DNA of 64,000 nucleotides from Eubacterium barkeri (GCF_900107125.1 NZ_FNOU01000003.1:62001-126000); one strand, 5' to 3'; shown: positions 26,302-35,770, counted from the stretch's first letter. Numbers and translations are program-made. The notes: a model not told the origin generated them from the sequence alone.

Positions 26302-28458
26302 TTACACTTTTATCTCAAATCGTTCATTTTTTAAAGATAAATTAGGATTATAAAAAGGGTCTTTCAGCAAATATGTTCTCCAAGTTTTTTTCATATAATT
26401 AACTTCATTAGTAAAGCGCTGTTGCTTTTCTTTTGTATTTTCTAACCCTCTAGATTTAGATTCATAATGTACTGCACTAACATTAGGCAAACACACATTA
26501 TAGTATCCTTTTCTCAACAACTTAATACACAAATCAACATCATTAAAGGCTACTGGCAAATTTTCTTCATCAAAACCATTGACAGCAAAAAATTTATCTT
26601 TTTCTATCATCAAAAATGCAGCAGTAACGGCACTATAATTTGCAACTATATCTAATTTGTTAAAGTAACCGTGCTCTGTGACCGCGTATCCTTTATGCCC
26701 GTGACCCGCAACTCCTTCTGACTCAAATCCTCCCCCCAATCCAAGAACTACCCCTGCATGCTGGATTGTTTTGTCATCATATAACAACTTTGCACCAACT
26801 GCTGCAATATGTTCCTGAGCGGCATACCCTAACATAATTTCTAGCCAATGAGGGGTAAATATTTCAATATCATTATTTAAAAAAACAATATAATCTCCCG
26901 TAGCTTGTCTAACTGCCTGATTATTAAGCTTAGAATAATTAAATGGAATTTCTATACGCAAAACTTTGAAAGCGTTCCCCAAGTATTTTTCATAATACTT
27001 GAACAATTCAAAGGTTTCTTGCTCAACACTGTTATTATCCACTACAATTATTTCAAAATCATCATAATTTATTGTTCTGAGCAGTGATTCAATACATAAC
27101 TTTACATCCGCTGCATGATCTCGCGTTGGAATAATAATTGAAATCTTTGGATTTGTCTCAACTGTATAATAGGGAATGTATGTTCCGAGAGCATTCCCTT
27201 TTTTGACAACAACGTTCTTTCCCCTTCTTTTAAATGTATTTTCAAGTGCCTTTTTGCCTGCGTCAAAAGCATACATCTTTGACTCTGGGTTCACTGCTGT
27301 TGATTCTTCTATCATCCGCCAATGATACAGGATTTGTGGAATATGTTCAATTTTAGTTGTCCTCTCTGTACATTTTAAAATCAAGTCATAATCTTGAGCA
27401 CCTTCCAAACCTATTGCAAAACCGCCAACATCATTAACTATTTTTCTTCTTACAACCAGAAAATGACAAATATAATTTTGGGAAAGCAGCGTATCTGGTG
27501 ACCAATCTGGTTTAAAAAAAGCTTGACATCGTTTTCCTCTGTGATTGATTTTATCTTCATCGCTATACATTATATCTACATCTTTATTCTTGTTTATACA
27601 TTCGACTATGCTTTCCAATGCGAAAGGAGCAAGAGTATCATCATGATCTAACAATCCGACAAACTCGCCATTTGCCATGGACAGCGCATCATTAGATGTT
27701 CGTGAAATATGGCCATTTTCTTTTCGAAATTTCACCTTAATTCGTTTGTCTTTTTGGTGGTATTTCTCAAGTAAAGGTTGGATATCTCTAAAATCTGAGC
27801 AATCATCTACCAAACAAAGCTCCCAGTTTGTATAACTTTGATTCAAAACAGATTCAATACACTCCACTAGCCATTCCAGTTTCACATTATATATCGGTAC
27901 AAGAATTGAAATAAGAGGATTTTTTTTAAAGGGACGAACAGATTTTTCTGGAGGTTCGTTCTGCACTATCCAGTGGTTATACTTTTGTCCACAGCGATCG
28001 ATTAGTTCTATATAGAGACGATTTGCAAATGGTTTGACACCGTGTCTCTGTAAATAATAATATCCACGTATTACTCCTTGAATAAAAGGGATTTTTTTTC
28101 CATTTCTTAAATCTATATCTCTATTTAATTTAATATAAATATCTTGTTGATTATTTTCTGAACGCATTCTCAGTATAAACTTTTTTTTATACTTGAACCA
28201 ATTTTTATCAAAATAAATTGTAAAACCTACTGGTTCCTCAATACTTAAACCCAGAAAATCCAAAACATCATTTCGATACTCTTTCTGAAATTTTATGCCA
28301 TCTGAAGATTCTCCAACAACAGAAAGCGATACAGATTGTAAGTCTTCAGTATCTATTCCCCACCCTTTCACTTCAATTTTTTCATCAATATGTGTGATTT
28401 TATCAATTCTATAACAGATATTATGGTTCTTTTTTATTTTCAAAGTATATCCTCTCAA
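26302..28458 (-). CDS. tandem two-domain family 2 glycosyltransferase
   Basis: A 718-residue cytoplasmic protein with an N-terminal beta-rich region (about 1-170), a first GT-A domain (about 185-410; LISILVPIYNVKLEWLVECI, LCLVDDCSD, GLLDHDDTLAP, YSDEDKINHRG, GAQDYDLILK) and a second GT-A domain (about 430-690; ISIIIPTRDHAADVKLCIES, IIVVDNNS, IVFLNNDIEIF, FNDVDLCIKL). Both metal-binding acidic motifs are intact, so both sites could work and could add two residues in turn to a repeating chain. Similar tandem enzymes occur in rhamnan and S-layer glycan loci. It shares design with the 31898 protein. Donor sugars are not known; rhamnose is likely from context. Confidence 0.85.
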   Translation of the reverse strand: MRGYTLKIKKNHNICYRIDKITHIDEKIEVKGWGIDTEDLQSVSLSVVGESSDGIKFQKEYRNDVLDFLGLSIEEPVGFTIYFDKNWFKYKKKFILRMRSENNQQDIYIKLNRDIDLRNGKKIPFIQGVIRGYYYLQRHGVKPFANRLYIELIDRCGQKYNHWIVQNEPPEKSVRPFKKNPLISILVPIYNVKLEWLVECIESVLNQSYTNWELCLVDDCSDFRDIQPLLEKYHQKDKRIKVKFRKENGHISRTSNDALSMANGEFVGLLDHDDTLAPFALESIVECINKNKDVDIMYSDEDKINHRGKRCQAFFKPDWSPDTLLSQNYICHFLVVRRKIVNDVGGFAIGLEGAQDYDLILKCTERTTKIEHIPQILYHWRMIEESTAVNPESKMYAFDAGKKALENTFKRRGKNVVVKKGNALGTYIPYYTVETNPKISIIIPTRDHAADVKLCIESLLRTINYDDFEIIVVDNNSVEQETFELFKYYEKYLGNAFKVLRIEIPFNYSKLNNQAVRQATGDYIVFLNNDIEIFTPHWLEIMLGYAAQEHIAAVGAKLLYDDKTIQHAGVVLGLGGGFESEGVAGHGHKGYAVTEHGYFNKLDIVANYSAVTAAFLMIEKDKFFAVNGFDEENLPVAFNDVDLCIKLLRKGYYNVCLPNVSAVHYESKSRGLENTKEKQQRFTNEVNYMKKTWRTYLLKDPFYNPNLSLKNERFEIKV

Positions 28459-28468
28459 AGAATTCTCA

Positions 28469-29794
28469 CTATCGTTTTCTTCTTCCCTTCAATCTCCGAT
28501 AGCAACTTGTCACCACACGATCAATATCGAGAAGTTTTCCAAAATGACGCAACTGGTAGTCCTGCTGATCAATAATTTTCTGTTGCCGCATACAAATTTC
28601 AGCGTACTTTTTATTTGAATTTTTCAGACTATTAATATAAGGCTTAATTATAGATAAGTCACTCGATATAATCTTCATTCTTAATTCTAATCGAGTGACC
28701 ATTGTATCACCTAAATCAATAATTATTTGTGGATCCTCTGTATCAAATGCCCATAGTGTTCCTTCAATCTTAGTTCCATTAGTTAATAAACAATCAGATG
28801 ATTCTAAAGTGAAAGCTGTTTCTAATTCATCTCCAATTTCTACGTACTCTATCGCCATAAGTGATGCCTTCTCCACAGGATCAATACGTAATAATTTTAG
28901 TCCATCGATTTTCTTCAAGTCTATGGACAATACGATCTCTTTATCCTCTCCTTTATAGGCATAAGTCTCTTTTTGTTCAGCATTAAACCCATTTCCTGTA
29001 TCATAAAATACTTGCAAATGATCTTCTACACCATCTACTAATCTTTGAATATCTATCACACTCTTCTTATATGAATTTAAAGCACTTGAACTATTTACAC
29101 CCAATACTTTATCTAAAAAAGCTTGTTCCATACTAGCATAGATTCGCTGTTCTTCTCTTGTGATTCCAAATATTTGATAGACTTCGATCTTATCAAATAA
29201 GGTCATTACCAAATTATGGTGCTTTGCTAGTAATGCATTAAGAGCACGATATTTGACAAAGCCTAAAGGTACCAGAAAATCACAGATCCACTCATAGTCA
29301 ATAATGACCATCTCCCCGTTTTCCCTTTGCATAATATTATCAAAAGATAAATCAATGTTGACCATCCGTGAGGCCGGCAACTCGTCCACCAATAATAAAT
29401 TTCCAAAGAGATCTGTGAATCCATCTTCTACTTGAAATGGAACAGTCTCCATATGTACTTTTTCAAAAACCTCAAGGTAAACTTTCAAAATATGGAGTAC
29501 TGCAAATTTATCTCCGTCTTCCAGAGCTTTCAATATCAATTCATAGATGCTGATACCCTCTATATAATCAAAAGCAATGCCATTACTAACTTCCTTACAT
29601 GCAGCTATGTTACTTTTTCCAAATTCGTTTGTCTGTGTATAATACTCCAGCATTTTGGCAATATGGACTTCGCCTTCTTTATGAATTGCTCGTTTGATTA
29701 CAATTTTCTTTCCTTTACTATCCATGAATATCGCCGTCTCTGTTTGAAATTGTCGCTTTCTTTCTCTCGTGATTTTAGAATATATTTTTTTCAA
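28469..29794 (-). CDS. kinase-fold protein, possible glycan-capping kinase
   Basis: A 441-residue protein whose first 240 residues resemble the aminoglycoside-phosphotransferase/LPS-kinase fold: a lysine in KIVIKRA (Lys34), the catalytic-loop pattern VNIDLSFDNIM (Asp148, Asn153) and the metal-binding IIDYEW (Asp166). The C-terminal part is beta-rich, then helical. Start is TTG at 29794 with GGAG 8 bases upstream; the gene begins 3 bp after the methyltransferase stop. In E. coli O9a, WbdD fuses a methyltransferase and a kinase that cap and stop the O-antigen chain. Here the two activities would be split over adjacent genes. The kinase fold is supported; capping is inference. Confidence 0.68.
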   Translation of the reverse strand: MKKIYSKITRERKRQFQTETAIFMDSKGKKIVIKRAIHKEGEVHIAKMLEYYTQTNEFGKSNIAACKEVSNGIAFDYIEGISIYELILKALEDGDKFAVLHILKVYLEVFEKVHMETVPFQVEDGFTDLFGNLLLVDELPASRMVNIDLSFDNIMQRENGEMVIIDYEWICDFLVPLGFVKYRALNALLAKHHNLVMTLFDKIEVYQIFGITREEQRIYASMEQAFLDKVLGVNSSSALNSYKKSVIDIQRLVDGVEDHLQVFYDTGNGFNAEQKETYAYKGEDKEIVLSIDLKKIDGLKLLRIDPVEKASLMAIEYVEIGDELETAFTLESSDCLLTNGTKIEGTLWAFDTEDPQIIIDLGDTMVTRLELRMKIISSDLSIIKPYINSLKNSNKKYAEICMRQQKIIDQQDYQLRHFGKLLDIDRVVTSCYRRLKGRRKR

Positions 29795-29796
29795 TG

Positions 29797-30711
29797 TTAA
29801 ACTCCAATTTCAATTAAAAATGAATTTGCAAAAAACGGATAAACTTTAGATGCCAAAATATTCTTATAAACCGCTGTCTCATTAAACAAATACATGCGAC
29901 TATTATCATACTGGTCTAAGCTACAGGTTAAGTCCTCCTCTTTTGGAAGACAATCTTCGGAAAAAATTATCCTTGGAAATTTATAATCGGGATGGGGGTA
30001 AAAGAACTCACAATGAGAAAACCCTGCTTTAACAATAATGTCTTCCAACTCAATTTTTGAAAAAGTCCTCACCTTACTGTCCGTAGCATGATAACCTTCT
30101 ATGCCATCAAAAAACACTCCTGTATGGTCTTCACGCACACCTGCCCAATATTTAAGCCCGAATTTATTTTCAATAGCCATAAGGATTTTCCCCTGAGGTT
30201 TCAATAATTTTTTTATACGCTTCAGAAAATCTGTATATGGACTATCCCCTACTGTATAATATCGTGCATATTCAAATACCCCAATCAAAGTGATATAATC
30301 GTATTGTTTTTCAAAGCATACATCATTAAAATTCCCTACCAATATTTTAATATTCTCACAATCTTGATTTCGGTATGCATTGATTAGAGACCGCCGTTTG
30401 GATAATTCATTACAGGTTACTTCACTGGCCTTTCTGCTCAAAACTCCAGTAATCGCACCACATCCTGCTCCAATCTCCAATATTTCAGCATTTTTTTCAA
30501 AAGGATACCACTCCAGAATATTTTGCCTGACCAAAGAAAGATGGTACAGAACCGGCCAACGATTATCCTTCGCAATAACAATCTCAAGTTCCTCTTCCGT
30601 ATTATTCTTAACTATTTCCAGGATTTCATTCTCAATATCTCCATCACTATAATCATCTTTTCCTGAATAAAAACAATAATCTACTTTGACATTACCAATC
30701 AATTCTACCAC
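29797..30711 (-). CDS. class I SAM-dependent methyltransferase, polysaccharide type
   Basis: A 304-residue enzyme. The SAM-binding motif ILEIGAGCGAITG is at residues 77-89, followed by the acidic VTCNELSKRR and the post-motif region YDYITLIGVFEYA. IENKFGLKYWAGVREDHTG is a pattern I associate with methyltransferases in gram-positive glycan clusters, including those joined to a kinase domain. It overlaps the WsaF-like gene by 7 bp and is followed at 3 bp by the kinase-like gene, so stoichiometry is probably coupled. Likely it O-methylates the growing chain end. In Geobacillus S-layer glycan a 2-O-methyl group on terminal rhamnose stops elongation, a useful precedent. Confidence 0.82.
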   Translation of the reverse strand: MVELIGNVKVDYCFYSGKDDYSDGDIENEILEIVKNNTEEELEIVIAKDNRWPVLYHLSLVRQNILEWYPFEKNAEILEIGAGCGAITGVLSRKASEVTCNELSKRRSLINAYRNQDCENIKILVGNFNDVCFEKQYDYITLIGVFEYARYYTVGDSPYTDFLKRIKKLLKPQGKILMAIENKFGLKYWAGVREDHTGVFFDGIEGYHATDSKVRTFSKIELEDIIVKAGFSHCEFFYPHPDYKFPRIIFSEDCLPKEEDLTCSLDQYDNSRMYLFNETAVYKNILASKVYPFFANSFLIEIGV

Positions 30712-31901
30712 GATTTCTCCTCCAATAAATTCACCAACTCTGGCATAAATGGAAATGCATCTCTACTTTCATAATAAGTCATATTAATTGGTATCTCATC
30801 AACCACTGGCTTATATGTACAACAAATCTCTTCTAGTTGGTTTGCGATAGCCTGCGGTCTTACTTGCACAGATGTAATAAAAGGACTAAAGCTACTTAAA
30901 TCCTTATTCTCAAATTGATTAGTGAGCGTTCTGACGCCGAAAGTTGCCATCTCTAAAGGAGGATAACTAGGATGTGGTGATACCATTAAAGAGATACCAG
31001 CATAAGATTCATCTAACAACTTTGCATACTGATCAATAGTTAGCTTTCCCAATGATTTTAAAAACATCTTTTTCCCAAGATCAATTTCTTCAAAGGATTC
31101 TCCAGCAGATAAAATAATCCAAGATTGAATATCACTTTGTTTTCCAACCCATATTTTTAAGGACTGTACAATAATTTCCATAGCATTCCGTGGCGTTCCT
31201 GGACGCCCATAAATTAAGATTTGTTTCTTTTTTATAGCTTGTTCTTTACGCTTCTTTTTTTCAATATATTGACGCAATCCGCTATTGAATACCGGGTCAA
31301 AACAATATTCCTTCTCAAAAACATAATTTCTTACCTTAAAAAAATCCATCAATTGGTATGAATTAAAAACAGCAATCTGTTTATGTCTATCCCGATATGT
31401 GGAATCTGCCAGCACATATTTACTGGACCAAGGATAAAAACCTGGTTCAAAATCCTGGATAAGATAAATAATAGGATGTTTGTATTCCCCACCATTCAAT
31501 GAAAAAATATTTAACGCCTCTTGCAGACAATAGGCAGTCCACCATCCAGTTTCAATAAAGAAGTCATTGGGAGATACTAGGATACCATAAGGATCCCGAT
31601 GAACATAGGAAATGATTTGGTTTCGATCATCACACTCTTCTTTACACTGTACAAAACGGTAAACCTGCTTATAATTTTTTTCAGCTTCCTTTGAAGGTTC
31701 TGCATCCACTAAAATAATTCTTTTGTCAAACCCTCCACATTTTGCCGCTACATCAAAAAACTTGAGTGCTGTTGCAATTCCACCAAACACATGCTCTGGG
31801 TTAATAGACGGTAAAAGTATATTGAGTCTTTTTCTTGGATACATTCCCTTTCGAAAATGATATGGATTAATTTCCGCAATTTTTGTTTCAATTTTACTCA
31901 A
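30705..31901 (-). CDS. WsaF-like GT-B rhamnosyltransferase
   Basis: A protein of about 398 residues with a two-lobed GT-B plan. N-terminal lobe: LNILLPSINPEHVFGGIATA, and DFEPGFYPWSSKYVLADSTY, a pattern seen in WsaF of the Geobacillus S-layer glycan locus. C-terminal lobe: QILIYGRPGTPRNAMEII, then GISLMVSPHPSYPPLEMAT with the acidic donor-binding Glu. TTG at 31901 is taken as the start because AAGGAG lies 9 bases upstream and it makes a TTGA overlap with the previous stop; ATG at 31931 is the alternative. It sits between a tandem glycosyltransferase and the methyltransferase. Rhamnosyl transfer is inferred from family and context. Confidence 0.83.
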   Translation of the reverse strand: MSKIETKIAEINPYHFRKGMYPRKRLNILLPSINPEHVFGGIATALKFFDVAAKCGGFDKRIILVDAEPSKEAEKNYKQVYRFVQCKEECDDRNQIISYVHRDPYGILVSPNDFFIETGWWTAYCLQEALNIFSLNGGEYKHPIIYLIQDFEPGFYPWSSKYVLADSTYRDRHKQIAVFNSYQLMDFFKVRNYVFEKEYCFDPVFNSGLRQYIEKKKRKEQAIKKKQILIYGRPGTPRNAMEIIVQSLKIWVGKQSDIQSWIILSAGESFEEIDLGKKMFLKSLGKLTIDQYAKLLDESYAGISLMVSPHPSYPPLEMATFGVRTLTNQFENKDLSSFSPFITSVQVRPQAIANQLEEICCTYKPVVDEIPINMTYYESRDAFPFMPELVNLLEEKSW

Positions 31902-33616
31902 CAGTTTTTTCTCCTTGTTGGAATCATACAAAAGGAATCTAATTGCTCATTAAAAAACGGATCCCCCTCAGTTCGCATTTTCCCATAAAAATGGTCGGAT
32001 AGTTTAAAATCAGAATTGGGTACATTTGACGCATCTCTACTCTTCGACTCAAAATGATAGAGCCGCACCATAGGATCCACAATATTTCGCAACCCCATTC
32101 CTAGTGCTCTTAAGCATAACTCAACATCGCTGCCACAGATGAGAAAACGTTCATTAAAGAGACCAATTTTTTCAATGGTACGACGGCTAATCGCCATACA
32201 AGCACCCGTAACACTGGATACATTCCGAACAAGTAATGGCGAAATAAATGGCGTTCCTGTATGTTCAATCGGTGCTCCTTTATATACGTGATCCGCCCAT
32301 CCGTTCATCCCAACCACAACCCCTGCATGTTGTATTGTCCTGTCCTCATACAATAACAAACCACCAACTACACCTACTCCATCCTGAGTTACTTTTGCCA
32401 CCATACGCTCTAACCATCTTCCTTCAATAACTTCTGTATCATTATTTAAAAATACAAAAACATCGGCCTGACTATTTTTTATGCCAATATTATTGAGTTT
32501 CGACCAATTAAATGGGATATTTGCGTCAATAACCTTAACTGGAAGTGATGACTCTTGTAACTCAAAGAGATATTGAGCAGTAGTTTTTTCCTCAGATCGA
32601 TTATTAATCAAAAGTATCTCGTAGTTTTTGTATGTTGTTTTTTCAATAATACTCTTGATACAATTTCGAGTCATCTCCGTTTGATCTCGCATAGGGATAA
32701 CAATTGCAACTTGGGGATATCCTTCTATTTCATATTCAACATCATACATAAAAAACCGATCCAGCTCATTAACCCTTGCTTTCCCGATTCCATATTTTCG
32801 ATTTAAATGATCTTGAACCGCCTGTTTGCCACTAATCTGAGAATATGGTTTGGCATTTGGGTTGACCGAAGTTGATGTAGGCAATGCTCGCCATGAGTAA
32901 AGAATTTTAGGAATATGATAAATATTTGTAGTCTCTTCTATCGATCTTAAAATCAAATCATAATCTTGACTTCCGTTATACTCGCTTTTAAAGCCTTCGA
33001 CCTTTTCGAAAAGTGTCCGCTTCAATCCAACCAGATGTCCCATATACATCTGACTAAGGAGTAGATCATAGGACCAATCTGGTTTACATAAGGGATTACT
33101 TCTATGGCCCATTATATCGATCATATCTTGATCACTATAGATTATATCTGGATTATCTTGATCTACTGCTTTCTTAAACTCATATAGAGCATCAATTGTG
33201 ATTTCATCATCATTATCCATGAGCAAAATATAATCTCCATCGGCCATACTTGCTGCTATATTGCTTGCCTCCGAAATACCCACGTTTTTATCAAGATTTC
33301 GGATTTTTATCCGATCTGACATAATTGTTTCCAGAAATTCTGCAACCCCCTCCTTTGTGGAACAATCATTCACAATACATAGTTCCCAATTAGGATAAAT
33401 TTGTCTTTGAACTGACTCAATTGCTTTACTAAGCCATTTTATTTCCACATTATAAACAGGCATCACAATTGAGAATTTTATTTTGCAGCAGCTTTGATCT
33501 CTGTAAATCTTCCGAAGCGACCATTCTTTTTTCTTTCTGTTTGAATACCTTTTAACTTTGCGTGCACATATCTTACTCGCTATAAAAATTTTTCGGATTT
33601 TTTCCATATTATTCAT
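31898..33616 (-). CDS. tandem two-domain family 2 glycosyltransferase
   Basis: A 572-residue protein with two GT-A domains. The first (about 45-270) has KFSIVMPVYNVEIKWLSKAI, LCIVNDCSTKEG, ILLMDNDDEIT, YSDQDMIDIMG and GSQDYDLILR. The second (about 290-550) has VAIVIPMRDQTEMTRNCIK, ILLINNRSEEK, VFVFLNNDTEVI and ICGSDVELCLRALG. The N-terminal basic segment (about 10-40) may sit at the membrane. It shares the architecture of the 26302 gene without the N-terminal beta domain. It follows wzt by 3 bp and runs into the WsaF-like gene. It likely builds the repeat of a rhamnose-rich chain; linkage and donors are unknown. Confidence 0.86.
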   Translation of the reverse strand: MNNMEKIRKIFIASKICARKVKRYSNRKKKEWSLRKIYRDQSCCKIKFSIVMPVYNVEIKWLSKAIESVQRQIYPNWELCIVNDCSTKEGVAEFLETIMSDRIKIRNLDKNVGISEASNIAASMADGDYILLMDNDDEITIDALYEFKKAVDQDNPDIIYSDQDMIDIMGHRSNPLCKPDWSYDLLLSQMYMGHLVGLKRTLFEKVEGFKSEYNGSQDYDLILRSIEETTNIYHIPKILYSWRALPTSTSVNPNAKPYSQISGKQAVQDHLNRKYGIGKARVNELDRFFMYDVEYEIEGYPQVAIVIPMRDQTEMTRNCIKSIIEKTTYKNYEILLINNRSEEKTTAQYLFELQESSLPVKVIDANIPFNWSKLNNIGIKNSQADVFVFLNNDTEVIEGRWLERMVAKVTQDGVGVVGGLLLYEDRTIQHAGVVVGMNGWADHVYKGAPIEHTGTPFISPLLVRNVSSVTGACMAISRRTIEKIGLFNERFLICGSDVELCLRALGMGLRNIVDPMVRLYHFESKSRDASNVPNSDFKLSDHFYGKMRTEGDPFFNEQLDSFCMIPTRRKNC

Positions 33617-33619
33617 TTT

Positions 33620-34888
33620 TTAATTGCTTTCCACACTCTTTTGAATACTTACTTTTGAATCCAAATCAAAATAACCTACTGTCGTTTTATCAGACATCAC
33701 TGATATTTCTGCAACATCATACAAGCGATGATATACTACTAGATTACCTAATTGATCAAGACCTGTACATCCTAACGAAATAAAATAGTACCCGCTTTGA
33801 AGCGGAATCTTTTGAGTAAAAGATATTTCGTATACATCCCCCCTAGATGCTACAAACCCATTCATTTTTTCCGACATATTATTGGTTCCACAAATTTCTG
33901 AACCTTTTACATTCTTTATGGTAAACGCAAAAATAGGATTGTGAATTTCTTTATGAAATTTTACCTTAAAGCAAAAACTGATTTCATTGAATTTTTCAAT
34001 TTGCTGACAAGCATTGCCTTGGGCATCCTCAAAGCGAATATCTACAATCTCTGCATCCTTCGTTCCATACTCCAGTATTTTTTTTGACAGAGCAATATTT
34101 GAAGACAAATTTTTCTCCACTATTTGCTCTTGTTCTCTTACATCATTATCGTTTTGATTAACTAAAATCTTTTTGTACAAGTCTACCATTTCTCGTGAAG
34201 ATCCAAGTGCAACCTGCTCACCGTTGTTGATAACCATTACGCGGTCGCAATATTTAATGACACTACTTAAATCATGGGTTACAAATACAATCGTCTTTCC
34301 TTTTTCTTTAAATTCTGCAAACTTTTTATAACACTTCAACTGAAAAAAAGCATCACCAACACTCAGTGCTTCATCTACGATTAAAATTTCAGGCTCTACA
34401 TTGATAGCTAATGCAAAGGCCAATCTGACAAACATTCCGCTTGAATAAGTTTTTACGGGCTGATATACATGATCCCCAATATCCGCAAATTCTAGAATAG
34501 TCGGTACTTTTTCTGCAATCTCTTCCCGACTAAACCCCATAATATCTCCATTTAAATAGATATTTTCAATTCCTGTGTATTCCTGATTAAAACCGGCTCC
34601 TAACTCAAGGAGGGCAGATATTCTTCCATTAATTTCTAAATTGCCTGATGTTTTCGATAAAACTCCCGTAATTATTTTTAATAATGTTGATTTGCCGGAA
34701 CCATTTTTACCAATAATACCAAAGCACTCTCCCTCTCTGATAGTAAAATTAATATCCTGTAAAGCGTAAAAATCAGAATGATAATTTTTGCGAGTTAAAG
34801 AAAAAGCTTCTTTCAATCGGTCTTTTGGCTTTTTGTATAATTGATATATTTTTTGTATATGGCTAGCTCTTATAATTTCATTTGACAT
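33620..34888 (-). CDS. wzt: polysaccharide ABC exporter ATPase with C-terminal glycan-binding domain
   Basis: The ATPase of a Wzm/Wzt (TagGH-type) exporter, 422 residues. The N-terminal ABC domain (about 1-245) has Walker A IIGKNGSGKST, signature TYSSGMFVRLAFAL and Walker B LIVDEALSVGD, typical of the polysaccharide subfamily. The extra C-terminal domain of about 160 residues, with DAEIVDIRFEDAQGNACQQI and a later beta-rich stretch, fits the Wzt_C domain. In E. coli O9a this domain reads the methyl/phosphate cap on the finished chain. Its presence, with a methyltransferase and kinase two to three genes away, argues that export here is cap-dependent. TagH, which lacks this domain, is a poorer match. 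Confidence 0.92.
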   Translation of the reverse strand: MSNEIIRASHIQKIYQLYKKPKDRLKEAFSLTRKNYHSDFYALQDINFTIREGECFGIIGKNGSGKSTLLKIITGVLSKTSGNLEINGRISALLELGAGFNQEYTGIENIYLNGDIMGFSREEIAEKVPTILEFADIGDHVYQPVKTYSSGMFVRLAFALAINVEPEILIVDEALSVGDAFFQLKCYKKFAEFKEKGKTIVFVTHDLSSVIKYCDRVMVINNGEQVALGSSREMVDLYKKILVNQNDNDVREQEQIVEKNLSSNIALSKKILEYGTKDAEIVDIRFEDAQGNACQQIEKFNEISFCFKVKFHKEIHNPIFAFTIKNVKGSEICGTNNMSEKMNGFVASRGDVYEISFTQKIPLQSGYYFISLGCTGLDQLGNLVVYHRLYDVAEISVMSDKTTVGYFDLDSKVSIQKSVESN

Positions 34889-34902
34889 TTCTTGACTCCA
34901 TT

Positions 34903-35709
34903 TTATAGCACATCTGAAAAATGTGGATTCATTTTATTGTAAATTAAGGATCCCAATAAAAGCATGACAAGAGTAACTATCCAAAAATACACTGTCATTT
35001 CTCCGTGCTGCCAAAACCAACCTTGGCTTAGAAAAGATTCACGATATCCTTGTACTATATACATTAGTGGATTTAACTTAAACAATAAATGGTACTCACT
35101 CGGAAACTGATTTATACTCCATAAAATAGGTGTTCCCCACATCAACACTTGCAAAATAATTCCAATCAAGTTTGTAATATCTGAAAAGAAAGGCTGAATT
35201 GAAGCTGTTATCCAAGTAATTCCTGTTAAGATAGCAATCAAACAGAACAAATAATATAAAATCTGTAGGCTATACAATGATGGGTAAAAACCATAAAGAC
35301 TTGTCAAAAGAAAAGCTATCCCTATAAAAAAAATGTGTGTATAAAGATTCGACAATAACTTAGCAGTCGGAAGAACTTTAAAGTTAAAAACGACTTTTTT
35401 CACAAGATAACTATAATCTCGGAAACAATTTGTAGCTGATAATATAGTGTCCGAAAAAAAGAACCATACAATAATTCCCGTAACCAAATAAATAATGAAA
35501 GGGATACTTCCGTCTGTCATCCCTGCCTTCATGCCTTTTTCAAATACGAACCAATACACAGCAATAGTTACCATCGGTGTGAAAAACGCCCAAAAGACTC
35601 CAAAAAAGGAGCCTGCATATTTTGCTTTAAAATCATTGACTGAAAACTGAATCAATAGTTTTCGATTTTTATATAAATCCCTAAAAAAGGATAGAAAATC
35701 TTTAATCAT
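34903..35709 (-). CDS. wzm: polysaccharide ABC exporter permease
   Basis: The membrane half of the exporter, about 268 residues with six transmembrane segments. FSVNDFKAKYAGSFFGVFWA at the N-terminus, FFSDTILSATNCF and the FKLNPLMYIVQGYR region are the ABC-2 pattern of Wzm/TagG/RfbD permeases. ATG at 35709 has AGAAGGGA before it; an in-frame upstream start at 35772 falls in a hairpin. It is followed 14 bp later by wzt, so both halves are made together. It moves the lipid-linked chain across the membrane. It is the first gene of the A+T-rich export/assembly block, beyond a terminator-like hairpin after rmlB. Confidence 0.92.
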   Translation of the reverse strand: MIKDFLSFFRDLYKNRKLLIQFSVNDFKAKYAGSFFGVFWAFFTPMVTIAVYWFVFEKGMKAGMTDGSIPFIIYLVTGIIVWFFFSDTILSATNCFRDYSYLVKKVVFNFKVLPTAKLLSNLYTHIFFIGIAFLLTSLYGFYPSLYSLQILYYLFCLIAILTGITWITASIQPFFSDITNLIGIILQVLMWGTPILWSINQFPSEYHLLFKLNPLMYIVQGYRESFLSQGWFWQHGEMTVYFWIVTLVMLLLGSLIYNKMNPHFSDVL

Positions 35710-35730
35710 ATTATCCCTTCTAAAAATAAC

Positions 35731-35770
35731 GCTGCCGCTGTATATACTTTTTGCAAAGACCAGCGGCAGC
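35731..35770 (-). terminator. terminator or attenuator between rmlB and wzm
   Basis: A perfect 10-bp stem, GCTGCCGCTG with CAGCGGCAGC, followed on the minus strand by GTTATTTTT. Because no clear promoter lies between it and wzm, partial read-through would set expression of the export block below that of the rml genes. Confidence 0.7.
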
